Shown here: piece by piece, positions 51,482 through 60,382 of the stretch
Position numbering within the stretch: the first letter of the stretch is position 1
Layout: each line of letters begins with the position of its first letter
Source of the DNA: an uncultured Pseudomonadota bacterium
Lineage (GTDB): Bacteria > Pseudomonadota > Alphaproteobacteria > UBA9219
Length of the DNA stretch: 64,000 nt
Assembly (NCBI GenBank): GCA_903919315.1
Contig: CAIXHP010000008.1
Coordinates: 1 to 64,000 of the forward strand
Direction: 5' to 3'
Translations under genes and position numbers: made by a program
The notes under the pieces: model-generated
Database searches by the model: none
What the model saw: only the letters and a program-made list of their open reading frames with translations
What the model was told of the DNA's origin: nothing

Positions 51482-54400
51482 TGAAAACGATTTCTCCGGC
51501 TTTGCAGGCGCATTTGGACGGCGAGCTGACGACTTTGGCCGATTTGGTAAAAATCACGCGGGCGGACGGTGTCGTGAAGGCGTTTACTTCGCATGACGCG
51601 GATTTGGTCGTGGACGGCGTGACGTATGTGGCGGACGGGTCGTTTGCCGCGCATGCGTTTGATAATGCGGCGGCGCTTAAGGCGGATTCCGCTGCGATTG
51701 AAGGAATTTTAGATAGCGCTCTCCTGAGCGAGAACGAGATTAAGGCCGGACTCTACGATCATGCGCGGATTGACGTTTATGTGTGCAACTGGAGCGATCC
51801 GGCGCAGGGCGTTGTGCCGTTGCGGCGCGGGTGGTTGGGCGAGGTGCGGCTTGCGGGCGGGCGCTATGTCGCGGAACTGCGCGGGCTGCATGATTTGTTG
51901 CAGCGAACCGTTGGGGATACTTATACGCCGGAGTGCCGTTATGACCTCGGCGATGCGCGTTGCGGCGTGAATGTCGCGGCTTTGACCGTGGCAGGTAGCG
52001 TCAGCGGCGTTGCGGATCGCGTGGTGTTTACCGATGCGGCGCGGACGGAGGCGGCGGGCGTTTTCAATTACGGCAAGCTGGTCTGGACGAGCGGGGCCAA
52101 TACGGGTCTCAGCATGGAAGTGCAGAATTGGGATGCCGCGAGCAGGACGTTTACGTTGTGGTTGCCGATGCCGAATAATGTGGCGGGGAATATCGTTTGG
52201 GCTTCCAGCCTGATTGAAACAGCGCATGAAAATCAGGTGGGCGGCGGCAAGGGCGGCGCTTTGGGCGGCGGGGGAACGCGAACCACCTATAGCTATAGTC
52301 TTCATTGCGCGGTGGCGATTTGCTCAGGCGTTATCGGCGGCATCGCGACCATTTGGGCTGACAGCAAGGTGATTTATCAGAACGGCGTTTGGAAGACGGG
52401 CGTTGTCGGCAATGCGACGGTTTATGCTGGAACAGCGACGCAGGACGTGGATCCGTTGATGGAGTCCATGATCGGGGCGGGGCAGGTTCCGGCTTATCGC
52501 GGCGTGGCCTATATCGTGTTGGAGTCGCTGCAACTGGCGGATTTCGGCAGCCGGTTGCCCAATCTGACGTTCGAAGTCTTGCCGCAGGACATTGCGCCGG
52601 AGCCGACGTGGCTTGGCGTGGTTGATGCGGGCGTGAATTTCAGCGCGGTAACGATGCGCAACGGCGGCATGCCGCCCTTGACGATTGAGGGCGGAAGTTC
52701 TGGCGCGCGTCGCGTGTTGATGGGCGGCTATACGGTTACGGGCGCGACGGCGACGTTTACCGCGACGGCGTATGATGTGACCGGCGACGTTCCGGTTGAG
52801 CAGGCGCGGACGCAGAGCGCGGGTTTCGCGGTCAGCGATGTGGGCGATCACAGTTGGGCGCTCGCGCCCGATGGGCGGTTTGTGGCGTTGTGTCTTCAGG
52901 ACGCTTCGACGACTCCGACGCACCGACTGGCGCTTTACGATGTCGAGAACCGGCAGTTTGGGGCGCTTTTGTCGTTGAACTTGCCCGCCGGAAACGATCC
53001 CAAGCGCGTGGCTTGGATCGATGCGCAACATTTTGTGCTGACGGATGTCGCGGGCGGCAAGCGCGGGCTGCGCGTTCTGGCGCGTGCGGGGTTGTCGGTT
53101 GTTGATCTGGGGTTCTTCGATGTTTGGGGCGCGGGGTCGGCGGCGGCGATGAAGCCGCTTTATTACGCGCAGTTTACGCCTTTGGCGGACGGGTTGTTAC
53201 ATTATGCGGCGAACACGTCGCCATACTTTACCGCGATCTACGTTAGGCCGGTGTATTGGCAGGGCAACCGATTGGTGGTGGGGGCGGCCTATACGCTCGT
53301 CAGCGGCGTGGCTACGGGGTCGGGGAGCGGCGTTCAGGCGCATTTGATTCCTACCGGCGACGGCGAATGGACTTTGTTTTACGCTTCCACCATCGATATG
53401 CGGATGATGTCGTTTCGTCCGGGGGTGAGTTCGGCCATCGTCACGCGGCCATGGCAGATTTTGGTCAACGCATCGTTCAGTCTGGCGGCCAGTCAGAATC
53501 CGGTCGTGTTCGGCGACCGGATCGTGGTTGTTCAGCGCAGTTATCTCGAAAACATTTATCGGTTGTCAGAAATCGCGCTGAACGATAGCGGCTTTGCTTT
53601 GGTTGTCGATGGGGTGGAGGTGGCGGGGTGTTCTTCGCCGCTCGTGGATTTCGGCGCGGCGGCTTTGGACGGGGCGCGGCTTTTCCTGATGGGGCTGAGC
53701 GGCTTTGAGTATCGGTTGTCCCAGTTTGCCATTGTTCGGCGGCGTCCTACGGGGGATCGGTTGGACGCGATTGTCGCAGGTCTTTTGGCGCGTGCCGGAT
53801 ATGACGACGGCGATGTCGATGTGACCGCTTTGGCCGATGTACCGGTGGACGGCTATGTGATGGCGGAGCCGATGACGGCGGCGGCGGCGCTCGCGCCGTT
53901 GCAGCTGTTCGAGCCGTTTGATCTGGTGGAGAGCGGCGCTCGGCTGAAGGCGGTGAAGCATGGCGGCGCGGCGGTCGTTTCCGTCGCCGTCACCGAAATG
54001 CGGGCGAGCGACAAGGCGGCGGCGGAGCCTTTGCGCGAGCAGGCGCGGGCGCAGGAGCTGGACTTGCCAGTCGAGGTGACGGTCGATTATCTCGACGCGT
54101 CGCGGGATTATGAGGTCGGCAGCCAGCGGGCGCGGCGCTCGGCCACGCGCGGGGCGCGGATGATGGCGAAGTTGCGTTTGCCCTTGGTTTGTTCGGCGGC
54201 GCGGGCAAAACAGATCGCTGAAGAGCGTTTGTTCGCCGCTTGGGCCGAGCGCGATCAGGTCACGTTGCGCCTGTCACGGCGCTGGCTGGCTTTGGAGCCG
54301 GGCGATGTGGTCAATCTGGGCGACCGTTTGCTGCGCGTGGCGCGGGTGCGGCGGCAGGGTGGATTGCTGGAGGTGCAGGGCGCGTTGATCGCGGCATCAC

Positions 54401-55377
54401 CTGTGAACAGCGCGGCGCAAGCGGACAGCGGGGCTTTGAGCGGAGGCGTTTCCGTCGCGCCGGTGGCCAGCGTTTTGTATTTGATGGATTTGCCGCTGTT
54501 GCGCTCTGCCGACGATCAGCCGGGCGTTTATGCGGCGGTGAGCGGGATTGCGGGTTGGCCGGGAGCGTCTTTGTGGCGTTCGCCTGATGCGGTGAATTTC
54601 AGCAACGTTGCGGGGTTTAGCGTTCCGGCCATCGCGGGGATCGCGGTGACGGCGTTGGTGGATGGGCCTTCGCTTTACATGGATCGCGCCGGAACGGTGC
54701 AGGTTCAGATGCTGCAAGGTTCGCTGGCAAGTTGCGGTGAGGCCGATCTTTTGAACGGGGCGAATGTCGCGTTTCTCGGCGGCGAGTTGATCCAGTTTCA
54801 GACGGCGACGCTGGCGGGGCCGGGGTTGTACGCGCTGAGCAATCTGTTGCGCGGTCGGCGCGGCACCGAAAGCGCGATGGCGACGCATGTCGTCGGGGAG
54901 GGCTTTGTCGTTTTGACTCCGGGGACGGTGCAGTTCCTTCCGGCGGCACTGGCGGATCGCGGGAACACGCACATGTTTCGCGCTTTGAGCAACGGCCAGA
55001 GTTTGGGGGCGGCGGCGGATGTTGCGTTGACTTATGGGATGGCGACGCTGCGGCCTTTGGCTCCGGCGCATGTCGCGGGCGTTCGCAGCGGGGGCGATTT
55101 GATCGTGACGTGGACGCGACGGGCGCGGTTGAACGGCGAATGGATCGACAATGTCGATGTGCCTTTGGACGAGCCGGTCGAGCTTTACGATGTCGAGATT
55201 ATGAACGGCGGGAGCGTCTTGCGCACGTTTGCGGGCGTGACGGCGGCGAACGTGACTTATACCGCCGCGCAACAGAGCGCGGATTGGGGTGGCAGCATTC
55301 CGGCGCAGTTTAGCGTGAGGGTTTATCAGCTCAGCGCGCGCTATGGGCGCGGGCAGGCGGCGAGCGCGGTGGTTTAG
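51481..55377 (+). CDS. Fused DUF2163 (ORFg13) and host-specificity/gp15-like (ORFg15) tail protein
   Basis: The 1298-residue single ORF joins two normally separate tail proteins. Residues 1-235 are DUF2163 (PALQAHLDGELTTLADLVKI, DARCGVNVAALTVAGSVSG, FTLWLPMPNNVAGNI). From about 237 the sequence is that of the large TipJ/gp15 host-specificity protein: WASSLIETAHENQVGGGKGG, SLHCAVAICSGVIGGIATIW and ESLQLADFGSRLPNLTFEV. Residues 400-750 hold repeated beta-strand segments that could form a propeller (GDHSWALAPDGRFVALCL). The C-terminal part has the gp15 tail domain, including LFEPFDLVESGARLKAV. The C-terminal half of DUF2163, the NlpC/P60 gene and the gp15 N terminus are missing at the join near 52190. 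Confidence 0.85.
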   Translation: MKTISPALQAHLDGELTTLADLVKITRADGVVKAFTSHDADLVVDGVTYVADGSFAAHAFDNAAALKADSAAIEGILDSALLSENEIKAGLYDHARIDVYVCNWSDPAQGVVPLRRGWLGEVRLAGGRYVAELRGLHDLLQRTVGDTYTPECRYDLGDARCGVNVAALTVAGSVSGVADRVVFTDAARTEAAGVFNYGKLVWTSGANTGLSMEVQNWDAASRTFTLWLPMPNNVAGNIVWASSLIETAHENQVGGGKGGALGGGGTRTTYSYSLHCAVAICSGVIGGIATIWADSKVIYQNGVWKTGVVGNATVYAGTATQDVDPLMESMIGAGQVPAYRGVAYIVLESLQLADFGSRLPNLTFEVLPQDIAPEPTWLGVVDAGVNFSAVTMRNGGMPPLTIEGGSSGARRVLMGGYTVTGATATFTATAYDVTGDVPVEQARTQSAGFAVSDVGDHSWALAPDGRFVALCLQDASTTPTHRLALYDVENRQFGALLSLNLPAGNDPKRVAWIDAQHFVLTDVAGGKRGLRVLARAGLSVVDLGFFDVWGAGSAAAMKPLYYAQFTPLADGLLHYAANTSPYFTAIYVRPVYWQGNRLVVGAAYTLVSGVATGSGSGVQAHLIPTGDGEWTLFYASTIDMRMMSFRPGVSSAIVTRPWQILVNASFSLAASQNPVVFGDRIVVVQRSYLENIYRLSEIALNDSGFALVVDGVEVAGCSSPLVDFGAAALDGARLFLMGLSGFEYRLSQFAIVRRRPTGDRLDAIVAGLLARAGYDDGDVDVTALADVPVDGYVMAEPMTAAAALAPLQLFEPFDLVESGARLKAVKHGGAAVVSVAVTEMRASDKAAAEPLREQARAQELDLPVEVTVDYLDASRDYEVGSQRARRSATRGARMMAKLRLPLVCSAARAKQIAEERLFAAWAERDQVTLRLSRRWLALEPGDVVNLGDRLLRVARVRRQGGLLEVQGALIAASPVNSAAQADSGALSGGVSVAPVASVLYLMDLPLLRSADDQPGVYAAVSGIAGWPGASLWRSPDAVNFSNVAGFSVPAIAGIAVTALVDGPSLYMDRAGTVQVQMLQGSLASCGEADLLNGANVAFLGGELIQFQTATLAGPGLYALSNLLRGRRGTESAMATHVVGEGFVVLTPGTVQFLPAALADRGNTHMFRALSNGQSLGAAADVALTYGMATLRPLAPAHVAGVRSGGDLIVTWTRRARLNGEWIDNVDVPLDEPVELYDVEIMNGGSVLRTFAGVTAANVTYTAAQQSADWGGSIPAQFSVRVYQLSARYGRGQAASAVV

Positions 55378-55408
55378 CGCTGAGGCTTGATGGTGGGGCG
55401 GGTGCGGA

Positions 55409-55446
55409 CCCCCCTCCCAACCCTCCCCCCAAGGGGGGAGGGCTTT
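55409..55446. repeat. GC-rich palindromic repeat after the fused tail gene
   Basis: A further family copy (CCCCCCTCCCAACCCTCCCC, AAGGGGGGAGGGCTTTTT) in the 93-base gap between the tail gene and the DUF2793 gene. The T-run lets it double as a terminator. Confidence 0.9.
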
Positions 55447-55470
55447 TTGTGATGTATGTGAGGAGATTCC

Positions 55471-56061
55471 ATGCCTACGCCTAATCTTGCGCTTGCCTAT
55501 CTGGTCGCTTCGCAGGCGCAGAAGGAAGTGACGCACAATGACGCGCTCAATGATCTTGATGCCTTGGTGCAGCTGTCGGTGATCGACAGGACGTTGAATG
55601 CGCCGCCGGGGTCGCCTGCGACGGGCGATGTTTACATCGTCGGATCGTCGCCGACGGGCGCTTGGGCTGGGAACGCGGGGAAGGTCGCGGCTTATTACGC
55701 CGGATGGAAGTTCAAAGCGCCGGAGGCCGGGTGGACGGCCTGGGCGCGGAATGAAAATCATTTGTTGTACTACACTGGCACAGCGTGGGCCGGGGTGGGC
55801 GCGCCTTTTCTGGATGCGACGTGGACATGGAATCCGGGCGTCATCGCGAATGGCAGCGGCGTTGCGTCGTCGGCGGTCACGGTGACGGGCGCGGCTTTGG
55901 GCGATTTTGCGCGGGTGGCGGCCCCCTATGATCTGCAAGGCGTGATCGCCACGGCTTATGTCAGCGCGGCCAACACCGTTGCGGTGAGGATTCAGAACCA
56001 GACCGGAGGCAGCGTGACGCTGGCTTCGGGGACGTGGCGCGTGCGCGTAACGAAAGTTTGA
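55471..56061 (+). CDS. DUF2793 domain protein, phage tail-associated
   Basis: The 196-residue protein matches DUF2793: NLALAYLVASQAQKEVTHND, ALNDLDALVQLSVIDRTL, PPGSPATGDVYIVGSSPTGAWAG and WKFKAPEAGWTAWARNEN. DUF2793 proteins follow the host-specificity gene in alphaproteobacterial prophages and are probably exposed tail or fibre parts. The C-terminal 80 residues are beta-rich. It leads into the small membrane protein with 8 bases between. Confidence 0.9.
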   Translation: MPTPNLALAYLVASQAQKEVTHNDALNDLDALVQLSVIDRTLNAPPGSPATGDVYIVGSSPTGAWAGNAGKVAAYYAGWKFKAPEAGWTAWARNENHLLYYTGTAWAGVGAPFLDATWTWNPGVIANGSGVASSAVTVTGAALGDFARVAAPYDLQGVIATAYVSAANTVAVRIQNQTGGSVTLASGTWRVRVTKV

Positions 56062-56069
56062 GGTGCGGG

Positions 56070-56351
56070 ATGAAACTGGAACTGAGTGAAACGATCGGAC
56101 GACATGTGCCGTTGGCGCTGGTGGCCGCTTTGGCGTTGCAGGGCGCGTCGGTGGTGTGGTGGGTCTCGGCGCGGGATCGCGATCATTTTTTTCTGGAGCA
56201 GCGCGTTACCAGTCTGGAATCCGGTTTGACGCGCGAAGCCGGGACGCAGGCTCAGGTAACGGAACGTCTGGCGCGGATCGAGGAGCGCATGAACGCCCAA
56301 CTGGCCGTTCTGGATCGGATCGAGAAGCAAATCAACGCCGCGCACAAATAA
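56070..56351 (+). CDS. Small phage protein with one membrane helix and a coiled coil
   Basis: ATG 56070 gives 93 residues. A hydrophobic segment VPLALVAALALQGASVVWWV is followed by a charged helical region QRVTSLESGLTREAGTQAQV and TERLARIEERMNAQLAVLDR, which is heptad-like. This layout resembles Rz-type spanins or small tail-associated membrane proteins that accompany lysis cassettes. It precedes the lysozyme gene by 11 bases, fitting a lysis role. Confidence 0.7.
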   Translation: MKLELSETIGRHVPLALVAALALQGASVVWWVSARDRDHFFLEQRVTSLESGLTREAGTQAQVTERLARIEERMNAQLAVLDRIEKQINAAHK

Positions 56352-56362
56352 CAGGAGTCCGC

Positions 56363-56896
56363 ATGACGGATAGAACCGTGGAGCCAGCTTTTGGCGTGAC
56401 GATGCCGGTGTGGGCGCAGCGTCGCGTGAACGCGGCGGGCGTAGCTTTGGTCAAGGATTTTGAGGGGCTTCACCTTGCGCCCTATCTGTGTCCGGCGAAG
56501 GTTTGGACCATCGGGTATGGGCATACGCGCACCGTGAGGGCGGGGATGCGGATTTCGCCGGAGCAGGCGGATCAGCTGTTGGCCGACGATTTGAGCCTTG
56601 CGGCCCGCGCTGTGGCGCGGTTGGTGCGGGTGCCTTTGAACGACAATCAGTTCGCGGCTCTGGTCAGTTTCGTTTTCAATGTCGGTACGACGAATTTTGA
56701 GAATTCGACGTTGTTGAAGCTGCTCAATCGCGGTTGGTACGAACAGGTTCCGGCGCAACTGACACGCTGGAATCGCGCTTCGGGCGAAGTGTTGGGCGGG
56801 CTGGCGCGGCGGCGGGCGGCGGAGGCGCGGTTGTGGGGCACGGAGCCAAGGCCTGCGTTGCCGGACATTTTCGCAGCGACGGTGGGGGAGGCGTGA
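56363..56896 (+). CDS. Phage lysozyme, glycoside hydrolase family 24
   Basis: The 177-residue endolysin has catalytic Glu in KDFEGLHLAPYLCPAKVWTI followed by GYGHT, and the helical block LNDNQFAALVSFVFNVGTTNFENSTLL. The Asp of the T4-type triad is Cys here, as in many GH24 endolysins of the R21 kind. It cleaves peptidoglycan; there is no signal peptide, so release needs the holin encoded next. CAGGAG precedes ATG 56363. The two-base gap to the holin gene marks a lysis cassette. Confidence 0.92.
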   Translation: MTDRTVEPAFGVTMPVWAQRRVNAAGVALVKDFEGLHLAPYLCPAKVWTIGYGHTRTVRAGMRISPEQADQLLADDLSLAARAVARLVRVPLNDNQFAALVSFVFNVGTTNFENSTLLKLLNRGWYEQVPAQLTRWNRASGEVLGGLARRRAAEARLWGTEPRPALPDIFAATVGEA

Positions 56897-56897
56897 G

Positions 56898-57305
56898 ATG
56901 TGGCAGGCTTTGATCGCGCCGGTTTTTTCCTTGATCGACAAGCTGATCCCCGATCCCAAGGCGCGCGAGGCGGCCAAGCTGCAATTGATGCAGGCCGAGG
57001 GGCAGCAGGCGTTGCAGGAGATTCAGGCTTCGCTGTCCGCCATCGTGACCGAGGCGCAGAGCGCTGACCCTTGGACGAGCCGCGCGCGCCCCAGCTTTTT
57101 GTATGTGATTTATGTTTTGATCCTTGCGGCGGTGCCGATGGGGGTTGTGTATGCCTATGATCCCGCCACCGCCAAGAGCGTTACCGAAGGCTTTCACGCT
57201 TGGCTGGCCGCGATTCCGGAACCGCTGATCCAACTGTTCGGGGTTGGGTATCTTGGCTATACCGGCGCGCGGAGTTTCGATAAGTGGCGGGGGGTGGGGA
57301 AGTAG
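56898..57305 (+). CDS. Holin of the 3TM (Holin_3TMs) family
   Basis: The 135-residue protein has an amphipathic start (FSLIDKLIPDPKAREAAKLQ), a helical QALQEIQASLSAIV region, a membrane segment FLYVIYVLILAAVPMGVVYA and another near residue 110 (IQLFGVGYLGYTGA). It forms lesions that let the lysozyme out. The sequence PWTSRARPSFLY before the first helix is the family hallmark. Last phage-like gene; it converges on pheA with three bases between. Confidence 0.88.
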   Translation: MWQALIAPVFSLIDKLIPDPKAREAAKLQLMQAEGQQALQEIQASLSAIVTEAQSADPWTSRARPSFLYVIYVLILAAVPMGVVYAYDPATAKSVTEGFHAWLAAIPEPLIQLFGVGYLGYTGARSFDKWRGVGK

Positions 57306-57308
57306 AGA

Positions 57309-58145
57309 TCACCCAGCCCGGAATTTGTGCGCCGGGTAGGTTCCCAGAACGGTAACTTCCTGCGCGAAGAAGGCGAGTTCTTCGAGGGCGTTTTTCATGG
57401 GGGTTTCTTCGGGGTGGCCTTCGACATCGACGTAGAATTGCGCTGCCGTGAATTTGCCGTCCACCATATAGCTTTCCAGCTTGATGATGTTCACGCCGTT
57501 GGTGGCAAAGCCGCCGAGCGCTTTGTAGAGCGCCGCCGGGACGCTGCGCACGCGGAAGATCAGCGTCGTGATGCAGGGGCCTTGGCCGCACGGCGCGGGT
57601 TTGGGGTCGCGTGAAAGAACCAGAAAGCGCGTCGTGTTGTTCCGCAGGTCGGCGATGTCCGCCGCCAGACTTTCCAGTCCGTAAATTTTCCCCGCCAATT
57701 CCGAGGCGATGGCGGCGATGCTTTTGTCGCCGAGCTTTGCCACCTCCTCCGCCGATCCCGCCGTGTCCGCCTTGATGACGGGCTGCAGGTTGCGCGCGCG
57801 TAGCCATACGCGGCACTGCGCCAGCGCTTGCACATGGCTGTGAACCTTTTTGACGTCTTCCAGCTTTGCGCCCGGCACGACCAGCAGGTGGTGTTCCACC
57901 GGCTGGTAATGCTCGCCGATGATGTGCAGGCCGCTGCGGGGCAGCAGGTGGTGCACGTCGGCGACGCGTCCCGCCACCGAATTTTCAATCGGCATCATCG
58001 CCAGTTCCACACGCCCGTCTTGCACCGCCGCAAAGGCATCTTCGAAGGCCAGACAGGGCAACGTCTCGTAATCCGGCGCGACGGCGCGGCAGGCGAGGTC
58101 GGAATAGGCGCCCGGAGCGCCTTGGAACGCGATGTGTTTGTTCAT
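57309..58145 (-). CDS. pheA: Prephenate dehydratase with C-terminal ACT domain
   Basis: This enzyme makes phenylpyruvate from prephenate in phenylalanine synthesis. The 278-residue product has IAFQGAPGAYSDLACRAV, the ENSVAG loop in MMPIENSVAGRVADVHHLL, and the catalytic TRF in LRNNTTRFLVLSR. The ACT domain follows with the phenylalanine-binding GGFATNGVNIIKLESYMVDG, which usually mediates feedback inhibition. Start 58145 gives MNKHIAFQG; 58163 is possible. Chorismate mutase is not fused, as is usual in alphaproteobacteria. Confidence 0.95.
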   Translation of the reverse strand: MNKHIAFQGAPGAYSDLACRAVAPDYETLPCLAFEDAFAAVQDGRVELAMMPIENSVAGRVADVHHLLPRSGLHIIGEHYQPVEHHLLVVPGAKLEDVKKVHSHVQALAQCRVWLRARNLQPVIKADTAGSAEEVAKLGDKSIAAIASELAGKIYGLESLAADIADLRNNTTRFLVLSRDPKPAPCGQGPCITTLIFRVRSVPAALYKALGGFATNGVNIIKLESYMVDGKFTAAQFYVDVEGHPEETPMKNALEELAFFAQEVTVLGTYPAHKFRAG

Positions 58146-58266
58146 TCTTTCTGGGTGCGACATTTCGCGCGGGTAGTCAAGGTTTCGGTCGGCGGCGTGC
58201 GGCGGTTGGGTTTGGGGTGCCGCATAGGGCTTGGTTGTTGCCCTTATTACTTTCAGGTCAAAGTAA

Positions 58267-58282
58267 TGGCGGCTAGCCGCCA
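58267..58282. promoter_or_regulatory. Perfect 16-bp palindrome in the pheA / outer-membrane protein intergenic region
   Basis: TGGCGGCTAGCCGCCA is perfectly symmetric with no loop, the form expected of a dimeric repressor operator rather than a terminator. It lies 122 bases upstream of the pheA start and 96 upstream of the divergent outer-membrane protein. A TATTAT at 58313 could be the -10 of the latter gene. Confidence 0.4.
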
Positions 58283-58377
58283 CAAATTTGCCTTGAGATT
58301 TGGGGTGTGAAGTATTATTCTTGCATCGTCCGCCTCAAGCGGAATGTATTCAATCAAGTTATTTTTTGGGGGTTAAA

Positions 58378-59364
58378 ATGAAAGTTATTCGGTTGCTCCA
58401 ATGCTCGTCTTTTGCCTTCTTGGCGCTGTGTTCGCAACAGGCCGGGGCGGTGGGTTTTGATTTTACGCCGACGGCGGCGCAGTATCTCTCGGACCCGACC
58501 TACTTCCAGTCGAAGGGGCAGGTACAGGGGTTGACGAACTACAGCTTCACAATGGCTTCTGGTGACATTAGCAATCGTTTTGGCGTGAAGCGGTATGATT
58601 TTACCAATGATACACATACGATTGCCCAGACTTTGACCTATGGCGTTACGGACCATTTCAGGATTGGTCTCACGCAGAGCTATGCTTTGGCGCATCGCGA
58701 AAACAATTTTGTTTCCGGCGCGGTCACAAAGAGCGACAGCGACGGGTTCTCGAATCCGAACTTCACCGCAGCCTATCGCGTGTTGGATCAGGCGAACAGT
58801 CCTGTGAGCTTTGATGTCAGCTTGGCCTATGCGCCCGACCTGATTAAAGCGGTTGCCGCGACAGCCAAAGATTCGGGAAACACCGCGCGTGGGGGCGATG
58901 CGGTGACCGTGAACGCTGCGGTCGGTTATGCGATGAAGTCTTTGACCGTTCAGGGCGTTACGGGTGTGACGTATTATGGCCAGAGAACGGTCGAGAACGC
59001 TTCGACGGGCGCGACGTCTGAGTCCGACTCTTTCTGGGCTCCCCACATCGGCCTTAACACGCAGACGCGTTTTACGGAACGTTTGGCTTTGAACGCCAAC
59101 GTGAATTATGTGATGAACGAAAGCACGACAGGCAAGTCGGCTGCTGGTCTTCCGTTTAAGTCCAGTCAAGCGGATTCGACCAGTTTGGGGCTGGTGTTGA
59201 ACTACCACCTCATCCCGAATCGTTTGGTGGCGGGGGTGAACTATGCTCACACATTCTTTACCGACGCGGACACGACTTTCACTACGGCCCCTGCTTCGAG
59301 CACGAAGGGGAGCAATCATGATCAAGATCAGGTGGGCGTGCGTCTTGCCTACGTGTTCTTCTAA
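58378..59364 (+). CDS. Predicted outer-membrane beta-barrel protein, unknown family
   Basis: With start at 58378 (GGGGG upstream) the product has 328 residues. The signal peptide is VIRLLQCSSFAFLALCSQQAGA and mature sequence begins VGFDFTPTAAQY. The rest alternates hydrophobic and polar residues in short strands joined by loops (VTDHFRIGLTQSYALAH, RLALNANVNYVMNES), ending in YVFF with terminal Phe, the Bam signal. It resembles transporter or MetA-type barrels in general form only. Monocistronic: strong terminator downstream. Confidence 0.72.
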   Translation: MKVIRLLQCSSFAFLALCSQQAGAVGFDFTPTAAQYLSDPTYFQSKGQVQGLTNYSFTMASGDISNRFGVKRYDFTNDTHTIAQTLTYGVTDHFRIGLTQSYALAHRENNFVSGAVTKSDSDGFSNPNFTAAYRVLDQANSPVSFDVSLAYAPDLIKAVAATAKDSGNTARGGDAVTVNAAVGYAMKSLTVQGVTGVTYYGQRTVENASTGATSESDSFWAPHIGLNTQTRFTERLALNANVNYVMNESTTGKSAAGLPFKSSQADSTSLGLVLNYHLIPNRLVAGVNYAHTFFTDADTTFTTAPASSTKGSNHDQDQVGVRLAYVFF

Positions 59365-59410
59365 GAGAGCGAGCGGAATGACGCGAACGCTCTGAAAAGG
59401 GCGGATCGCG

Positions 59411-59454
59411 GAGCCGGACAAGAGGGGAAACCCTTTTGTCCGGCTCTTTTTTTT
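59411..59454 (+). terminator. Strong intrinsic terminator after the outer-membrane protein
   Basis: GAGCCGGACAAGAGGG and CCCTTTTGTCCGGCTC form a 16-bp stem (one G-T wobble) around GAAA, followed by eight T. A textbook rho-independent terminator. Confidence 0.96.
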
Positions 59455-59569
59455 GTCTTTTTCCGCTCTGGCGCGGTGGCGTGATGAACAGGCTTGCGGG
59501 CGGGGGTGGCTTCAATTATGCCAGTGCCTTGAAGAAGTTATCGGGCAAACTTTGGGCGTTACAGGAGCC

Positions 59570-60382
59570 ATGGGTGTGACGGATTTTCAGATTTCTTCCG
59601 ACCTTATTGCCCTCGCGCACCAGTTGGCCGATGCGGCGGGCGCTGTCGTGCGGCGGTATTTTCGCACGTCCTTTCAGGTTGACGGCAAGGCCGATTTGTC
59701 GCCGGTGACCGTGGCCGACCGCGAGGCCGAGCGGGTTATGCGCGCCATCATCGCCGCGAACCGTCCCGAAGACGGCATCTGGGGCGAGGAGTTCGGCGCG
59801 GAGCGGGGGGACGCTCCGTTTCTTTGGGTGCTTGATCCGGTGGACGGCACACGCGCGTTTATGACCGGCAAGCCGGTCTTTGGCACGTTGATCGGGTTGC
59901 TGCATCAGGGTGTGCCGGTGCTGGGCGTGATTGATCAGCCGGTGCTGCGTGAACGGTGGATTGGCGGGGCTGGTTATCCGACCCTGTTCAACGGCGCACC
60001 CTGCCGCACCCGCGCTTGCGCGGCGTTGGATCAGGCGGTGGTGACCGTGGGGCATTTGCCGTTTCCTAAGGTGCGCGAGACGGATATGCGGGTTTACCGC
60101 GCGTTGGTCACGGCGGCGGCGACCGAGGCCGTGGGGGGGGATTGTTACGCTTACGCGATGCTGGCTTCCGGCCATGGCGATGTGGTGATCGAAAACGAAT
60201 TGAAGCTGCATGACTTCGCGGCGCTGGCTCCTGTTGTGGCGGGCGCGGGCGGGGCGATGACGGACTGGCGGGGGCAACCGCTGCGGATGGACTCCGCGGG
60301 GGATGTTTTGGCCGTGGGCGATGAGCGGGTGTTGCAGGCCGCGCTTGAGGTCATCCGTTCGGGGAAGGGTGACGGGCTATGA
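59570..60382 (+). CDS. Inositol monophosphatase family phosphatase (HisN-like)
   Basis: The 270-residue product has the Li-sensitive phosphatase motifs GEEFGAERGDAPFLWVLDPV followed by DGTRAFMTGKPVFGTLIG, and the later motif LKLHDFAALAPVVAGAGG. The arrangement with TRAFMTGKP is typical of alphaproteobacterial HisN-type histidinol-phosphatases. The enzyme dephosphorylates histidinol-phosphate or a related monophosphate. AGGAG lies very close to ATG 59570 and optimally before GTG 59576, so the start may be two codons later. Its stop overlaps the next gene by four bases. Confidence 0.86.
   Translation: MGVTDFQISSDLIALAHQLADAAGAVVRRYFRTSFQVDGKADLSPVTVADREAERVMRAIIAANRPEDGIWGEEFGAERGDAPFLWVLDPVDGTRAFMTGKPVFGTLIGLLHQGVPVLGVIDQPVLRERWIGGAGYPTLFNGAPCRTRACAALDQAVVTVGHLPFPKVRETDMRVYRALVTAAATEAVGGDCYAYAMLASGHGDVVIENELKLHDFAALAPVVAGAGGAMTDWRGQPLRMDSAGDVLAVGDERVLQAALEVIRSGKGDGL

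Noticed and set aside
54397-55938. Minus-strand ORF of 513 residues over the tail gene
   Set aside because: Arginine/histidine-rich shadow of the plus-strand gp15-type protein.
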